A stretch of DNA of 35,887 bases from assembly GCA_030641525.1 (NCBI GenBank), contig DAOWHH010000007.1:1-35887 (forward strand). Direction: 5' to 3'. The notes beneath the pieces were generated by a model, which saw only the letters and a program-made list of their open reading frames with translations, searched no databases and had not been told where the DNA came from. Every line of letters begins with the position of its first letter. Position 1 is the stretch's first letter. This document shows, piece after piece, positions 1 through 7,870 of this stretch. This stretch comes from a bacterium. GTDB lineage: Bacteria > Patescibacteriota > Minisyncoccia > Phycocordibacterales > UBA12079. The translations under genes were made by a program, and so were the position numbers.

Positions 1-2
1 AA

Positions 3-704
3 CAATTAAAAGAAAAATTTTTATCTATCCCTGAGGATGTACGGGCGGCTATTTCATCTACTGACATTGCTCAGAAATTACAAGAATTAGGAAATGAATA
101 TAGTTTACAGCTTGATGAAATAGATAAGTTATTTAATGAAATAGGTTTTGTAATGCTTGGATTAAAAAAATCAAGTGATTTTGTAAAAAATATACAAAAT
201 GTTAGTGGTTTAAGTTACGAGAAATCAAAACAATTAGCCGAAGATATAAATAATTCAATCTTTAAAGACATAAGAGAGTCTTTAAAAGAAATTCATCAAC
301 AATCTGATTTAGAAGAAGATGAAGACTTAGATGAGGATGCGGTAAGAAAAGAAATTATGTCAGAAATAGAAAAACCTACAATAAAAACAACAGATATTAT
401 CAATATTCCTCAAATGAATGAGAAGGAATCTACTTCTACTGAGGCTATTGTAGCTAAGAAAGACTTTAATGTGATAAAAACCTCCTCTACTGAAGACTCT
501 GGTGTGGTAAAGAAAGAAAATATTGTAGTAGATTTACCTACTGAACAAACAGATGAAATATCATTAACTAAACCATCCTTAGCTGAAGCTGTAATTGAAA
601 AAAGAGAACAATCTGCAAAGTCTTCCATCGCCAAAACTACAACAGACAAGCAAAAACAAGAAAAAAATACTATAATAGATCCATACAGAGAACCAATTGA
701 GTAG
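3..704 (+). CDS. Hypothetical protein of the secretion cluster, 5'-truncated
   Basis: The reading frame is open from the left edge, so the true start lies outside the window; the ATG at 153 is internal and not the real start. The part encoded before it (segment SIPEDVRAAIS, then a helix ending GFVMLGLKK) resembles a short helical domain I associate with conserved proteins of CPR secretion-like clusters. From about residue 100 onward the visible part becomes a low-complexity, Glu/Lys/Thr/Ser-rich tail that is probably disordered. No catalytic motif is visible. It lies 83 bases before the PrgI-family gene on the same strand and a palindromic repeat fills the gap. Function unknown; membership of the secretion cluster is inferred from position. 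Confidence 0.75.
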   Translation, partial: QLKEKFLSIPEDVRAAISSTDIAQKLQELGNEYSLQLDEIDKLFNEIGFVMLGLKKSSDFVKNIQNVSGLSYEKSKQLAEDINNSIFKDIRESLKEIHQQSDLEEDEDLDEDAVRKEIMSEIEKPTIKTTDIINIPQMNEKESTSTEAIVAKKDFNVIKTSSTEDSGVVKKENIVVDLPTEQTDEISLTKPSLAEAVIEKREQSAKSSIAKTTTDKQKQEKNTIIDPYREPIE

Positions 705-706
705 AA

Positions 707-786
707 AGTTCATAAAGTAAAAAAATCGCAAAGCAATTTTTCTGAAAGAACTTTCAACTTTACAAACTTTATAAACTTTACGAACT
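707..786. repeat. Composite intergenic palindrome, AAAGTTTATAAAGT family
   Basis: Outer arms 707-718 and 775-786 are reverse complements with one mismatch. An inner hairpin sits at about 722-743 (stems around a GC-AAA-GC triloop, one mismatch). The right half is a tandem of short ACTTTAYAA-like units. A closely related element lies at 9000-9082. Confidence 0.7.
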
Positions 787-787
787 A

Positions 788-1192
788 ATGTATATGCAAT
801 TTGAAGTACCACAATTTATAGAAGTTGAAGATAAAATTTTTGGACCTTTAACTTTTAAACAATTTATATATTTAGCAGGGGGTGCTGGTTTGAGTTTTAC
901 TCTATATTCCATTTTACCGAAATATATTGCTTTTTTACTTATTATTCCTATTATGATTTTTGTAAGTGCCTTAGCCTTTTATAAGATAAACGATAAACCA
1001 TTTATATTTATTCTGGAAGCTTTCTTTAAATTTTTAATGAAAAATAAATTATATATCTGGAAAAAAGAAACTAAAAAAATGGACATTAAAAAAGTAGAGG
1101 ATAAGGATATTATAGACCAATTAAATGTTCCTAGATTATCTAAAAATAGATTAAAAGAATTGAGTTGGGAATTAGACATACAAGATAAATAA
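788..1192 (+). CDS. PrgI-family membrane protein
   Basis: This 134-aa protein matches the PrgI family, small two-TM proteins found with VirB4-type ATPases in Gram-positive and CPR secretion systems. After the short leader QFEVPQFIEVEDKIFGPLTF come two adjacent hydrophobic segments at about residues 25-45 and 48-67. A basic amphipathic stretch (KFLMKNKLYIWKKE) and a charged C-terminal tail follow. The ATG at 794 (MQFEVPQF) is an equally possible start. It is followed 160 bases later by the TraC-like gene. The role is presumably membrane scaffold of the translocation channel; that is family knowledge, not visible in the sequence. Confidence 0.85.
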   Translation: MYMQFEVPQFIEVEDKIFGPLTFKQFIYLAGGAGLSFTLYSILPKYIAFLLIIPIMIFVSALAFYKINDKPFIFILEAFFKFLMKNKLYIWKKETKKMDIKKVEDKDIIDQLNVPRLSKNRLKELSWELDIQDK

Positions 1193-1199
1193 TAAATTA

Positions 1200-1350
1200 G
1201 GAGGTTAGCTTACTAGCTTTCTAGGAAAAAAATTTGCAGTTAAAACACTCTAAAAAATGTTCGCTCGACTAAAACATCTTTGATGTTCGTCCGATTAAAA
1301 CAGAGTTTTGATTTAGAGAGCAAATTTTATACTTAATACTTAATACTCAC
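1200..1350. repeat. Composite intergenic palindromic repeat containing a 44-bp unit
   Basis: The gap between the PrgI and TraC-like genes contains nested inverted repeats (AAAATTTGC near 1230 with GCAAATTTT near 1319-1328) and the 44-bp unit 1266-1309, which recurs in inverted orientation at 7751-7794 with one mismatch. The right end is a tandem of TACTTAA units ending just before the ATG at 1353. The unit itself contains the triloop hairpin AACATC-TTT-GATGTT. Confidence 0.75.
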
Positions 1351-1352
1351 TT

Positions 1353-1982
1353 ATGGTAAATAAATCAAAAAAAACACAAGATTTTGTATCTATAAAAGAA
1401 ATCCGAAATGGGGTAGCTCTTTTAACAAATAATTCTATGGTGGCTATATTAATGGTATCTTCTATAAACCTTGCTCTTAAATCATCAGATGAACAAAAAG
1501 CTATTATCTTACAATTTCAAAATTTTTTAAATTCACTTGAATTTTCTGTCCAACTCTTTATCCAGTCACAAAAATTAGATATTCGTCCATATATAACTAT
1601 GATGAATGACAGATTACAAGAACAAAAAAACGAATTAATTAAAATTCAAACAAAAGAATATATTAACTTTATTAAAGATTTTACAAATAAAACCAACATA
1701 ATGTCTAAATCATTTTTTGTTGTTGTTTCATACAATTCTCCAATCATTCAAACTAAAAAAGGAATAGGGGCTTTGTTTTCAGGTAAAAAAACTTTAAAGA
1801 AACAAGATTCTAGTATATTTGAAGAAAATCGTACACAATTAGAACAAAGAATTAATATAGTGGAACAAGGATTAACAAGGACAGGTGTCCGTTTAGTTAA
1901 ATTAGGAACAGAGGAGATTGTAGAATTACTTTATAAGTTATATAACCCAGGAGAATCAGAAAAACCAATCAAGCAAACTTGA
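1353..1982 (+). CDS. TraC-like / VirB4 N-terminal-domain-like protein
   Basis: The 209-aa protein resembles the stand-alone TraC/VirB4 N-terminal domain found just upstream of VirB4 in many CPR genomes. The visible order is a segment KTQDFVSIKEIRNGVALL, a predicted beta strand MVAILMVSSIN, a helical region FQNFLNSLEFSVQLFIQSQKLD, and a later strand KSFFVVVSYNSP. There is no P-loop, so it cannot be an ATPase by itself. It is cytosolic, with no TM segment. It ends in TGA 42 bases before the VirB4 ATPase and is probably co-transcribed with it. It likely partners with the ATPase; function inferred from family and context. Confidence 0.75.
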   Translation: MVNKSKKTQDFVSIKEIRNGVALLTNNSMVAILMVSSINLALKSSDEQKAIILQFQNFLNSLEFSVQLFIQSQKLDIRPYITMMNDRLQEQKNELIKIQTKEYINFIKDFTNKTNIMSKSFFVVVSYNSPIIQTKKGIGALFSGKKTLKKQDSSIFEENRTQLEQRINIVEQGLTRTGVRLVKLGTEEIVELLYKLYNPGESEKPIKQT

Positions 1983-2024
1983 CCAATTAAAAACTAATAA
2001 CTACAAACTAAAAACTTAATCATT

Positions 2025-3863
2025 ATGTCAATATTAGATAAAATAACAGGAAAAAAAGAAAAAAAAATAAAGATAGAACCTATTCTGCCTCAAGAAATTT
2101 ATGACGCAGGTGTTTTAGAGTTGAAAGATATTATTGCTCCTTCTGCCTTGAAAATAACTCCTAAAGAAACTCATTTGGGAGAAAAAATTATTAGAACCTT
2201 TTTTGTTATTTCATATCCAAAATTTTTAACAGATAATTGGTTTTCTCCGGTTATAAATCTGGATAAAGAATTTAATATATCAATTTTTATTCACCCAATC
2301 GAAACATCAACAATTCTTCGTAAATTTCAAAAAAAAGTTGCAGAAGTTCAAAGTCAAATAATAATGAGAGAAGAAAAAGGTATGGTTAGAGATCCATCAT
2401 TGGATGCCTCATATAGAAACCTAGAAAATCTAAGAGATAAATTACAACAATCCCAAGAAAAAATCTTTAATGTGAGTGTTTATTTATCAATTTATGGAGA
2501 TTCTGAAACAGAATTAGATAAAGCTGAGTCAGAAATCCGTTCTATTTTAGAATCTAAATTGATTTATATCCGACCATCTTTATTTCAACAAGAACAAGGA
2601 TTTAAAAGCACTCTTCCTCTTAATGAAGATAAGCTTGGTATTCATTCTAAATTAAATTCATCTCCGCTTTCTAGTATTTTTCCTTTCATATCTTCTGATC
2701 TTACATCCGATAAAGGAATTTTGTATGGTATTAATAGACATAATTCAAGTTTAGTTCTTTTTGATAGATTTTCATTACCAAGTTATAATTCTGTCACATT
2801 CGCTAAGTCAGGAGCAGGAAAATCCTATGCTGTAAAATTAGAAATCCTTAGATCTCTTATGTTTGATACAGATGTAATGGTTATTGACCCTGAAAAAGAA
2901 TATGAATATTTATCTGAGGCTATGGATGGAAGATATTTTAATATCTCATTAACATCTGAACACCATATCAATCCATTTGACCTTCCTAAAGCAAGAGAAG
3001 GGGAGTCTCAGTCCAATATTCTTCGTTCTAATATTATTAATTTAGTTGGTTTATTCAGAGTAATGTTTGGAGGTCTAACAGCAGAGGAAGACGCTATTAT
3101 AGATAAAGCTATAACCGAAACTTATGCTTTAAAAGATATTACTGCTGATTCTGATTTTTCTAATATTGAAGCACCTTTATTATCAGATTTTGAATTAGTC
3201 CTAGCAGGAATGGAAAATACTGAAAATCTTATACAAAAACTTTCAAAATTCACAAAAGGAACATGGTCAGGGTTTATAAATCAACCTACTAATATAGATA
3301 TTGATAGAAAATTTATAGTCTTTTCTTTGAGAGATATGGAGGATGAATTAAAAGCGGTAGCTATGTATATAATTACACATTATATTTGGAATGCTATTAG
3401 AAAAGAATTAAAAAAACGATTACTTGTAATTGAAGAGGCTTGGTGGATGATGAAAACAGAGGATACAGCATCATTTTTGTTCTCCTTAGCAAAGAGGGGG
3501 CGAAAATATTATTTAGGTATTTCTACTATAACTCAAGATGTAAATGATTTTTTACAATCTCCTTACGGTTTACCAATAATAACTAACTCATCAATGCAAT
3601 TATTATTAAAACAATCACCTACCAGTATAGATCAAATACAAAAAACTTTTAATTTAACTGATGAAGAAAAATTTCTATTATTAGAATCAAGAGTAGGGGA
3701 AGGAATATTCTTTGCAGGAACAAAACACATAGCCATACAAATATTTGCATCATATACAGAAGATCAAATCATCACATCAGACCCATCTCAAATACTAAAA
3801 ATCAAAAAAGCTAAAGAAGAGTTAGAAACAACCGAGTCTAAACCGAAACTTAACCAGCTTTAA
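2025..3863 (+). CDS. VirB4-family secretion ATPase
   Basis: This 612-aa protein is the motor ATPase of the secretion-like cluster. Residues about 20-230 form a VirB4/TraC-type N-terminal domain, including a long helical hairpin at 95-150. The ATPase domain has a Walker A at 263-267 (GAGKS within FAKSGAGKSYAVK), an Asp-containing strand MVIDPEKEYEYL at about 285-296, and a Walker B at about 466-474 (LLVIEEAWW). A conserved RGRKYYLGISTITQDVNDF stretch follows. The length is shorter than Gram-negative VirB4 (about 800 aa) but normal for CPR. It is followed 15 bases later by a small membrane protein. ATP hydrolysis powering substrate or pilin movement is family knowledge; the substrate is unknown. 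Confidence 0.92.
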   Translation: MSILDKITGKKEKKIKIEPILPQEIYDAGVLELKDIIAPSALKITPKETHLGEKIIRTFFVISYPKFLTDNWFSPVINLDKEFNISIFIHPIETSTILRKFQKKVAEVQSQIIMREEKGMVRDPSLDASYRNLENLRDKLQQSQEKIFNVSVYLSIYGDSETELDKAESEIRSILESKLIYIRPSLFQQEQGFKSTLPLNEDKLGIHSKLNSSPLSSIFPFISSDLTSDKGILYGINRHNSSLVLFDRFSLPSYNSVTFAKSGAGKSYAVKLEILRSLMFDTDVMVIDPEKEYEYLSEAMDGRYFNISLTSEHHINPFDLPKAREGESQSNILRSNIINLVGLFRVMFGGLTAEEDAIIDKAITETYALKDITADSDFSNIEAPLLSDFELVLAGMENTENLIQKLSKFTKGTWSGFINQPTNIDIDRKFIVFSLRDMEDELKAVAMYIITHYIWNAIRKELKKRLLVIEEAWWMMKTEDTASFLFSLAKRGRKYYLGISTITQDVNDFLQSPYGLPIITNSSMQLLLKQSPTSIDQIQKTFNLTDEEKFLLLESRVGEGIFFAGTKHIAIQIFASYTEDQIITSDPSQILKIKKAKEELETTESKPKLNQL

Positions 3864-3878
3864 ATATAGAATTAATAT

Positions 3879-4190
3879 ATGAATAAAGACGGAAAGATAG
3901 ACAAAACTACTGCAACTTTTATGGTAATAATTGCCTTTTTAATTGATGGAATTCAAGGTTTTTTAACTCTTATATTAATAGGACCTTTTGTAAATTGGCT
4001 TATTAGTATTTTCGCTTGGCTTACATTTTTTCTATGGTTTGCAATTAAAGGTGTTAGATTTTCTAAAGACACTAAGAGTTTATTAATGTTTACAGGAGGA
4101 GGTTTAATGGAAGTTATACCTCTTATAGCATCATTACCCGGATGGACAATTACAATAATATCATTGGTTACAAGAAATAAGAATTTTTAA
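3879..4190 (+). CDS. Small membrane protein of the secretion cluster
   Basis: A 103-aa protein beginning MNKDGKIDKTTATFMV. It has hydrophobic segments at about residues 13-35 and 40-57 and a weaker one at about 65-95 containing GGGLMEVIPLIASLPGW. No enzyme motif is visible. It starts 15 bases after the VirB4 gene and is followed by a secreted protein gene, so it is probably an inner-membrane accessory of the same system. I do not recognise a named family with certainty. Confidence 0.75.
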   Translation: MNKDGKIDKTTATFMVIIAFLIDGIQGFLTLILIGPFVNWLISIFAWLTFFLWFAIKGVRFSKDTKSLLMFTGGGLMEVIPLIASLPGWTITIISLVTRNKNF

Positions 4191-4224
4191 TATATATAGA
4201 GTATAATACTTATATAATATATTT

Positions 4225-5217
4225 ATGATATATAATCTTCATAAAAAAATATATATAGGAATTACAGCATTTCTATTGTTGAGCATATTTAATATTTCAC
4301 ATAGTCAAGATTTTGCCCTTCGCGGAACTGATATGCAAATAACATTAAGTCCTGAATTTCCTTCAGCTAATGAGACTATTACAGCTAAAATAGAATTTTA
4401 TTCCATTGATTTGCAAAGAACTAATATTATTTGGTCTATAAATGGAGAAATAAAAAAAGAAACTATTGGAGGAAGAGATTTTTCATTCAGAACTAAAGAT
4501 TTGGGAGAAATAATAGTTTTAAAAGTTGATGTCTATACTCCTAATTCAGAATTATTTACAAGACAAATTAATATAAATCCTACCGATATAGACCTAATTT
4601 GGGAAGCAGAAACATACACACCAACTTTTTATAAAGGTAAGGCCTTAAATACCCACGAATCTGTCATTAAAATAGTAGCTCTACCTAATTTCATTGATGC
4701 TTCTAAAAATAAGATTGATCCAAAAAATCTAATTTATAAATGGAAGAAAGATTTAAGTGTACAGGGTGAAAAATCAGGATATGCTAAAAATACACTCTCT
4801 TTTATTGGGCCATCTTTATTAAGAGAAAATATTATTACAGTTGAAATAGAGAGTATGGACGGAAAAATTAAAGGAAGAAAATTAATTATAATAGAGGCTC
4901 AGGAGCCAGAAATTATTTTTTATGAAAACGACCCTTTATTAGGAATAAAAAATAATTTAAGTATTGAAAATAATTTCAATTTAAAATCAGGAGAATTAAA
5001 ATTAATAGCTCAACCCTTTTTCTTTTCATTAACAAGTGGAAATAATATTCAATATGAATGGATTATGAATGGAAATATTATAAATAATAATACTAACAAA
5101 ATTATTTTAAAAAAACCTGAAGAGATTAAAGGTTTATCTACTTTATCATTACGCATTCAAGATATAACAAAAATCTTTCAATTTGCTGAAAATGATTTAA
5201 ATATTAATTTTAATTAA
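4225..5217 (+). CDS. Secreted Ig/PKD-like protein of the secretion cluster
   Basis: 330 aa with an N-terminal signal peptide: basic start MIYNLHKK, hydrophobic core IYIGITAFLLLSIF, likely cleavage near HSQ-DF. The rest is beta-rich with repeated patterns such as PSANETITAKIEFYSID...IIWSINGE, typical of Ig/PKD-like folds, at roughly 35-110, 130-225 and 230-325. No catalytic residues were identified. Its stop (TAA, 5215-5217) directly abuts the ATG of the pilin-like gene at 5218, indicating translational coupling. It is likely a surface or periplasm-equivalent component of the apparatus. Function unknown. Confidence 0.8.
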   Translation: MIYNLHKKIYIGITAFLLLSIFNISHSQDFALRGTDMQITLSPEFPSANETITAKIEFYSIDLQRTNIIWSINGEIKKETIGGRDFSFRTKDLGEIIVLKVDVYTPNSELFTRQININPTDIDLIWEAETYTPTFYKGKALNTHESVIKIVALPNFIDASKNKIDPKNLIYKWKKDLSVQGEKSGYAKNTLSFIGPSLLRENIITVEIESMDGKIKGRKLIIIEAQEPEIIFYENDPLLGIKNNLSIENNFNLKSGELKLIAQPFFFSLTSGNNIQYEWIMNGNIINNNTNKIILKKPEEIKGLSTLSLRIQDITKIFQFAENDLNINFN

Positions 5218-5787
5218 ATGAAAAAAAATATATTAAAAATAGTTTTTATATTTGTATTGTTTGCAAAATATACTGTTACTAACGCTACAACTAAAACTGT
5301 GGAATATACACTTTTAGAATCTTCATTACCTAATATCCCAGACAAAACAAGTAATATAGGAGAGTACTTACAAGGAATATTTATATTAGGGGTTGGTTTG
5401 GCATCTGTGTTGGCTGTTTTAATGATCGTAATTGGAGGTTTTAAGTATATGACAGCAGAGGCTTCTCCTTTTTCAATAGAAGAAGCTAAAAAAAATATCA
5501 CAAATGCTATATTAGGTTTAATTCTTATACTAGCATCTTGGTTATTACTTAATACCATTAGCCCTGATTTAATAAACTTTAATCTTAATTTAAAAGGAGT
5601 GACTCTACCTGAACCTAAAGAACCTGAACATGTTGTCCCTTTCTGTGAAATAGAAGAAAATTGGTGTGATAATATTTGTCGTGATTGTAAAATAAAAGAA
5701 CATAGAGATAAATGTATAGAATGTCAAGATATTGGATTCTTACCCATAAATAATAAAAAAATAACAAATCTAAAAACCCTAACATAG
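5218..5787 (+). CDS. VirB2/TrbC-like pilin-type membrane protein with a Cys-rich tail
   Basis: 189 aa. The N-terminus looks like a signal peptide (MKKNILKIVFIFVLFAKY..TNA). Two TM helices follow at about residues 53-74 (GIFILGVGLASVLAVLMIVIGG) and 93-115 (ITNAILGLILILASWLLLN), separated by FKYMTAEASPFSIEEAKKN. This arrangement is typical of the TrbC/VirB2-like pilin proteins of Patescibacteria. The C-terminal about 45 residues carry seven cysteines, including two CxxC pairs, and could bind zinc or form disulfides. It overlaps nothing but abuts the upstream gene exactly. It may be the pilus or channel subunit of the cluster. Confidence 0.82.
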   Translation: MKKNILKIVFIFVLFAKYTVTNATTKTVEYTLLESSLPNIPDKTSNIGEYLQGIFILGVGLASVLAVLMIVIGGFKYMTAEASPFSIEEAKKNITNAILGLILILASWLLLNTISPDLINFNLNLKGVTLPEPKEPEHVVPFCEIEENWCDNICRDCKIKEHRDKCIECQDIGFLPINNKKITNLKTLT

Positions 5788-5800
5788 AAGATATAAAAAT

Positions 5801-7045
5801 ATGAACATAAAAAAAATAATATTTATTACAATACCAATTTTCCTAATAATTATTTTATTTTATTGGTTTTTTTTAAGAGAAACTGATAGAGGTATTAGTT
5901 TTGATGATTTTACAGTTCTCTTTCCTAGTGGAGAAGTAGATGATATTGATTTAGGGAGAGAATTTAGAGAAAGACAGGAACAGGATCAAATAGATGGTAT
6001 CCCTATAACATCACAAGATATTTATACTGAGGATCTTATTTTAAGAAAAATATCATCAAACCCTGTCGTTAATGCAATTATTTTTGAAGATATATCTTCA
6101 AAAACAACAATTAATGAAGATAAAAACTACATAATAAGATATATAGAAAAAATCACAGGACATATTTATGAAACTACAACAAAATCATTAATTCAAAACA
6201 GAATATCAAATACAACCATCCCTAAAATAAATAAAGTTCTTTGGATTGATAAAGATAATTTAATTATTAGGTATATAGAAGAAGATATTATTAAAACATT
6301 TTCAGCTAATTTAGTTGAAGATTCAAATAACGAATTAAGTTTAGAGGGTGTTTATCTACAAGATAATATAAGAGAAATTATAAAATTTAACGATGGAATA
6401 TTCTATTTATTAGAAATAGGAACTAATTCAATAGGCTTAACCTCTGACTTAAAATCTGAAAAAAGGAAACAAGTGTTAAATTCTGACCTAAGAGAATGGT
6501 TAATTTATAATATTGATGACGAAAAAATAAACTTCACAACAAAAACAGCTGAAAATATATTAGGATATTCATTTATTTTTAACCCTATTACTGAAAATTT
6601 TGATAAAGTTTTAGCAAATAAATTAAATTTATCTACATTAATAAATAAAAATTTTGATATTCTATACACTGAAAACTTACAATTAATACCTAAGTTATTT
6701 GTCTATAATTTTGAAAATAAAGTAAGTATTGATATACCTATCAATACATTTCCAGAAAAATGTGTTTGGGGGAAAGATAATATAAAAGTATATTGTGGAG
6801 TTCCTAATAATTCTTTATCTAGAAGTTCTTTAGATAATTGGTATAAAGGAAAAATATCTTTTTCGGATGATATTTGGGAAATCAATACAAATACAGGAAA
6901 GACAAAAAAATTAATCTCACCTCTTGATGAAGTAGGAGAGAATATTGATGTTATTAATATAAAAATAAACAATGATGACAATTACCTAACATTCATCAAT
7001 AAAAAAGACTTTAATCTCTGGGGATTGAAACTTATCTCTAATTAG
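5801..7045 (+). CDS. Membrane-anchored extracytoplasmic beta-rich protein
   Basis: 414 aa with one N-terminal TM segment (IIFITIPIFLIIILFYWFF, about residues 6-24). A long extracytoplasmic region of repeated beta patterns follows (for example KINKVLWIDKDNLIIRYIE, NDNYLTFINKKDFNLWGLKL), suggestive of a beta-propeller-like fold of the kind common in CPR secretion clusters. No catalytic motif was found. It starts 13 bases after the pilin-like gene and is last in the plus-strand cluster; its stop codon lies inside the 7028-7055 terminator hairpin. The propeller assignment is tentative. Confidence 0.75.
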   Translation: MNIKKIIFITIPIFLIIILFYWFFLRETDRGISFDDFTVLFPSGEVDDIDLGREFRERQEQDQIDGIPITSQDIYTEDLILRKISSNPVVNAIIFEDISSKTTINEDKNYIIRYIEKITGHIYETTTKSLIQNRISNTTIPKINKVLWIDKDNLIIRYIEEDIIKTFSANLVEDSNNELSLEGVYLQDNIREIIKFNDGIFYLLEIGTNSIGLTSDLKSEKRKQVLNSDLREWLIYNIDDEKINFTTKTAENILGYSFIFNPITENFDKVLANKLNLSTLINKNFDILYTENLQLIPKLFVYNFENKVSIDIPINTFPEKCVWGKDNIKVYCGVPNNSLSRSSLDNWYKGKISFSDDIWEINTNTGKTKKLISPLDEVGENIDVINIKINNDDNYLTFINKKDFNLWGLKLISN

Positions 7046-7055
7046 AGATAAGTTT
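7028..7055 (+). terminator. Hairpin terminator of the secretion cluster
   Basis: A perfect 12-bp stem (7028-7039 with 7044-7055) around the loop AATT, ending in TTTT. It overlaps the stop codon of the upstream gene. Confidence 0.75.
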
Positions 7056-7057
7056 TA

Positions 7058-7220
7058 AAGTATCAAGTAGTAGGTATTAAGTATACAAAATTCGCTTCGC
7101 GAATTTTGACTTAATAATTATTATAAATAAATATAATAAATTTTGTAAAATAAAATTTATAATAAAAACAGGAGGGCTTTAACCCCTCCTGTTTTGCTTG
7201 ATACTTACTACTTGATACTT
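7058..7220. repeat. Composite intergenic palindrome, TACTTGATACTT family
   Basis: Outer arms 7058-7081 and 7197-7220 (24 bases) are reverse complements with two differences. Inside are a perfect 9-bp hairpin with a TTC triloop (7087-7107) and the 7165-7195 terminator. The right arm runs into the last codon of jag. Confidence 0.75.
7165..7195. terminator. Bidirectional terminator between the secretion cluster and jag
   Basis: A perfect 12-bp stem (7165-7176 with 7184-7195) whose sides end in A4 and T4, so it can act in both directions. It closes jag (minus) and any read-through from the plus-strand cluster. Confidence 0.85.
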
Positions 7221-7689
7221 ATTTAGGCTTAACAACCACCCTTCTAAACTCTCCCTCACCAATAGACTCTGTTGATACATTAGGGTCGTCAGTTAATATA
7301 GAATGCGTAATCATTCTTTCATATGAATTAACTGCATGCATTTCTATATCCCTTTTAAATAAATCTACTTTTTTTGCTGTATCAAGAGCTTGTTTTTTTA
7401 TTTTTTCAATATTATTACTCTGGTAATCATTTACATCTATAAAAAAATCTACCTTTTCATCAAAATCTTTTATTTTTTTCCAAACAATTTTTTTTATTAA
7501 ATGATTAAAAGCATAAATATTTACTCCTTCATTTCCAATTAAAATACCAGAATCCTTACTTTTAATTACAAATTTAACACTATTATTAGTGATATTATTT
7601 TCAACGAAATGAATGTCATCAAAATCAACACATAATTTATTAAGTGTATTCTCTATATATTCTTTTATTATCTGTATTTGTTCATCCAT
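7219..7689 (-). CDS. jag: Jag/KhpB (EloR) KH-R3H RNA-binding protein
   Basis: 156 aa. A KH domain at about residues 35-95 carries the GxxG-type loop IGNEG in GILIGNEGVNIYAF. An R3H domain at about 95-156 carries the ERMITHSILTDD...GEGEFRRVVVKP signature. The usual extra N-terminal Jag-N domain is absent, as often in short CPR versions. KhpB/EloR proteins bind RNA and influence cell elongation and division in Firmicutes; that role is family knowledge. Its place after yidC and rnpA on the same strand is the classic rnpA-yidC-jag order. A long palindromic repeat separates it from yidC. Confidence 0.92.
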   Translation of the reverse strand: MDEQIQIIKEYIENTLNKLCVDFDDIHFVENNITNNSVKFVIKSKDSGILIGNEGVNIYAFNHLIKKIVWKKIKDFDEKVDFFIDVNDYQSNNIEKIKKQALDTAKKVDLFKRDIEMHAVNSYERMITHSILTDDPNVSTESIGEGEFRRVVVKPK

Positions 7690-7696
7690 AATGATT

Positions 7697-7870
7697 AAGT
7701 ATTAAGTAGTAAGTATCAAGTATTAAGTATAAAAATTTGCTTCCTAAATTAAAACTTTGTTTTAATCGGACGAACATCAAAGATGTTTTAGTCGCAATTT
7801 TTTCCGCAACAGGTGGTCGCTTCGCGACCACCTGTTATACTTAATACTTACTACTTGATACCTAATACTT
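7697..7870. repeat. Composite palindromic repeat between jag and yidC
   Basis: Arms of TACTTAA/TACTTGA units (about 7698-7732 and 7836-7870) are imperfect reverse complements. Inside are the inverted copy of the 44-bp unit (7751-7794, one mismatch to 1266-1309) and a perfect 13-bp hairpin with a TTC triloop (7808-7836). The right arm encodes the last codons of yidC (QVLGIK). Confidence 0.78.

Noticed and set aside
153-704. Start of the first protein at the ATG at 153
   Set aside because: The frame is open and protein-like from position 3, so the gene starts upstream of the window.
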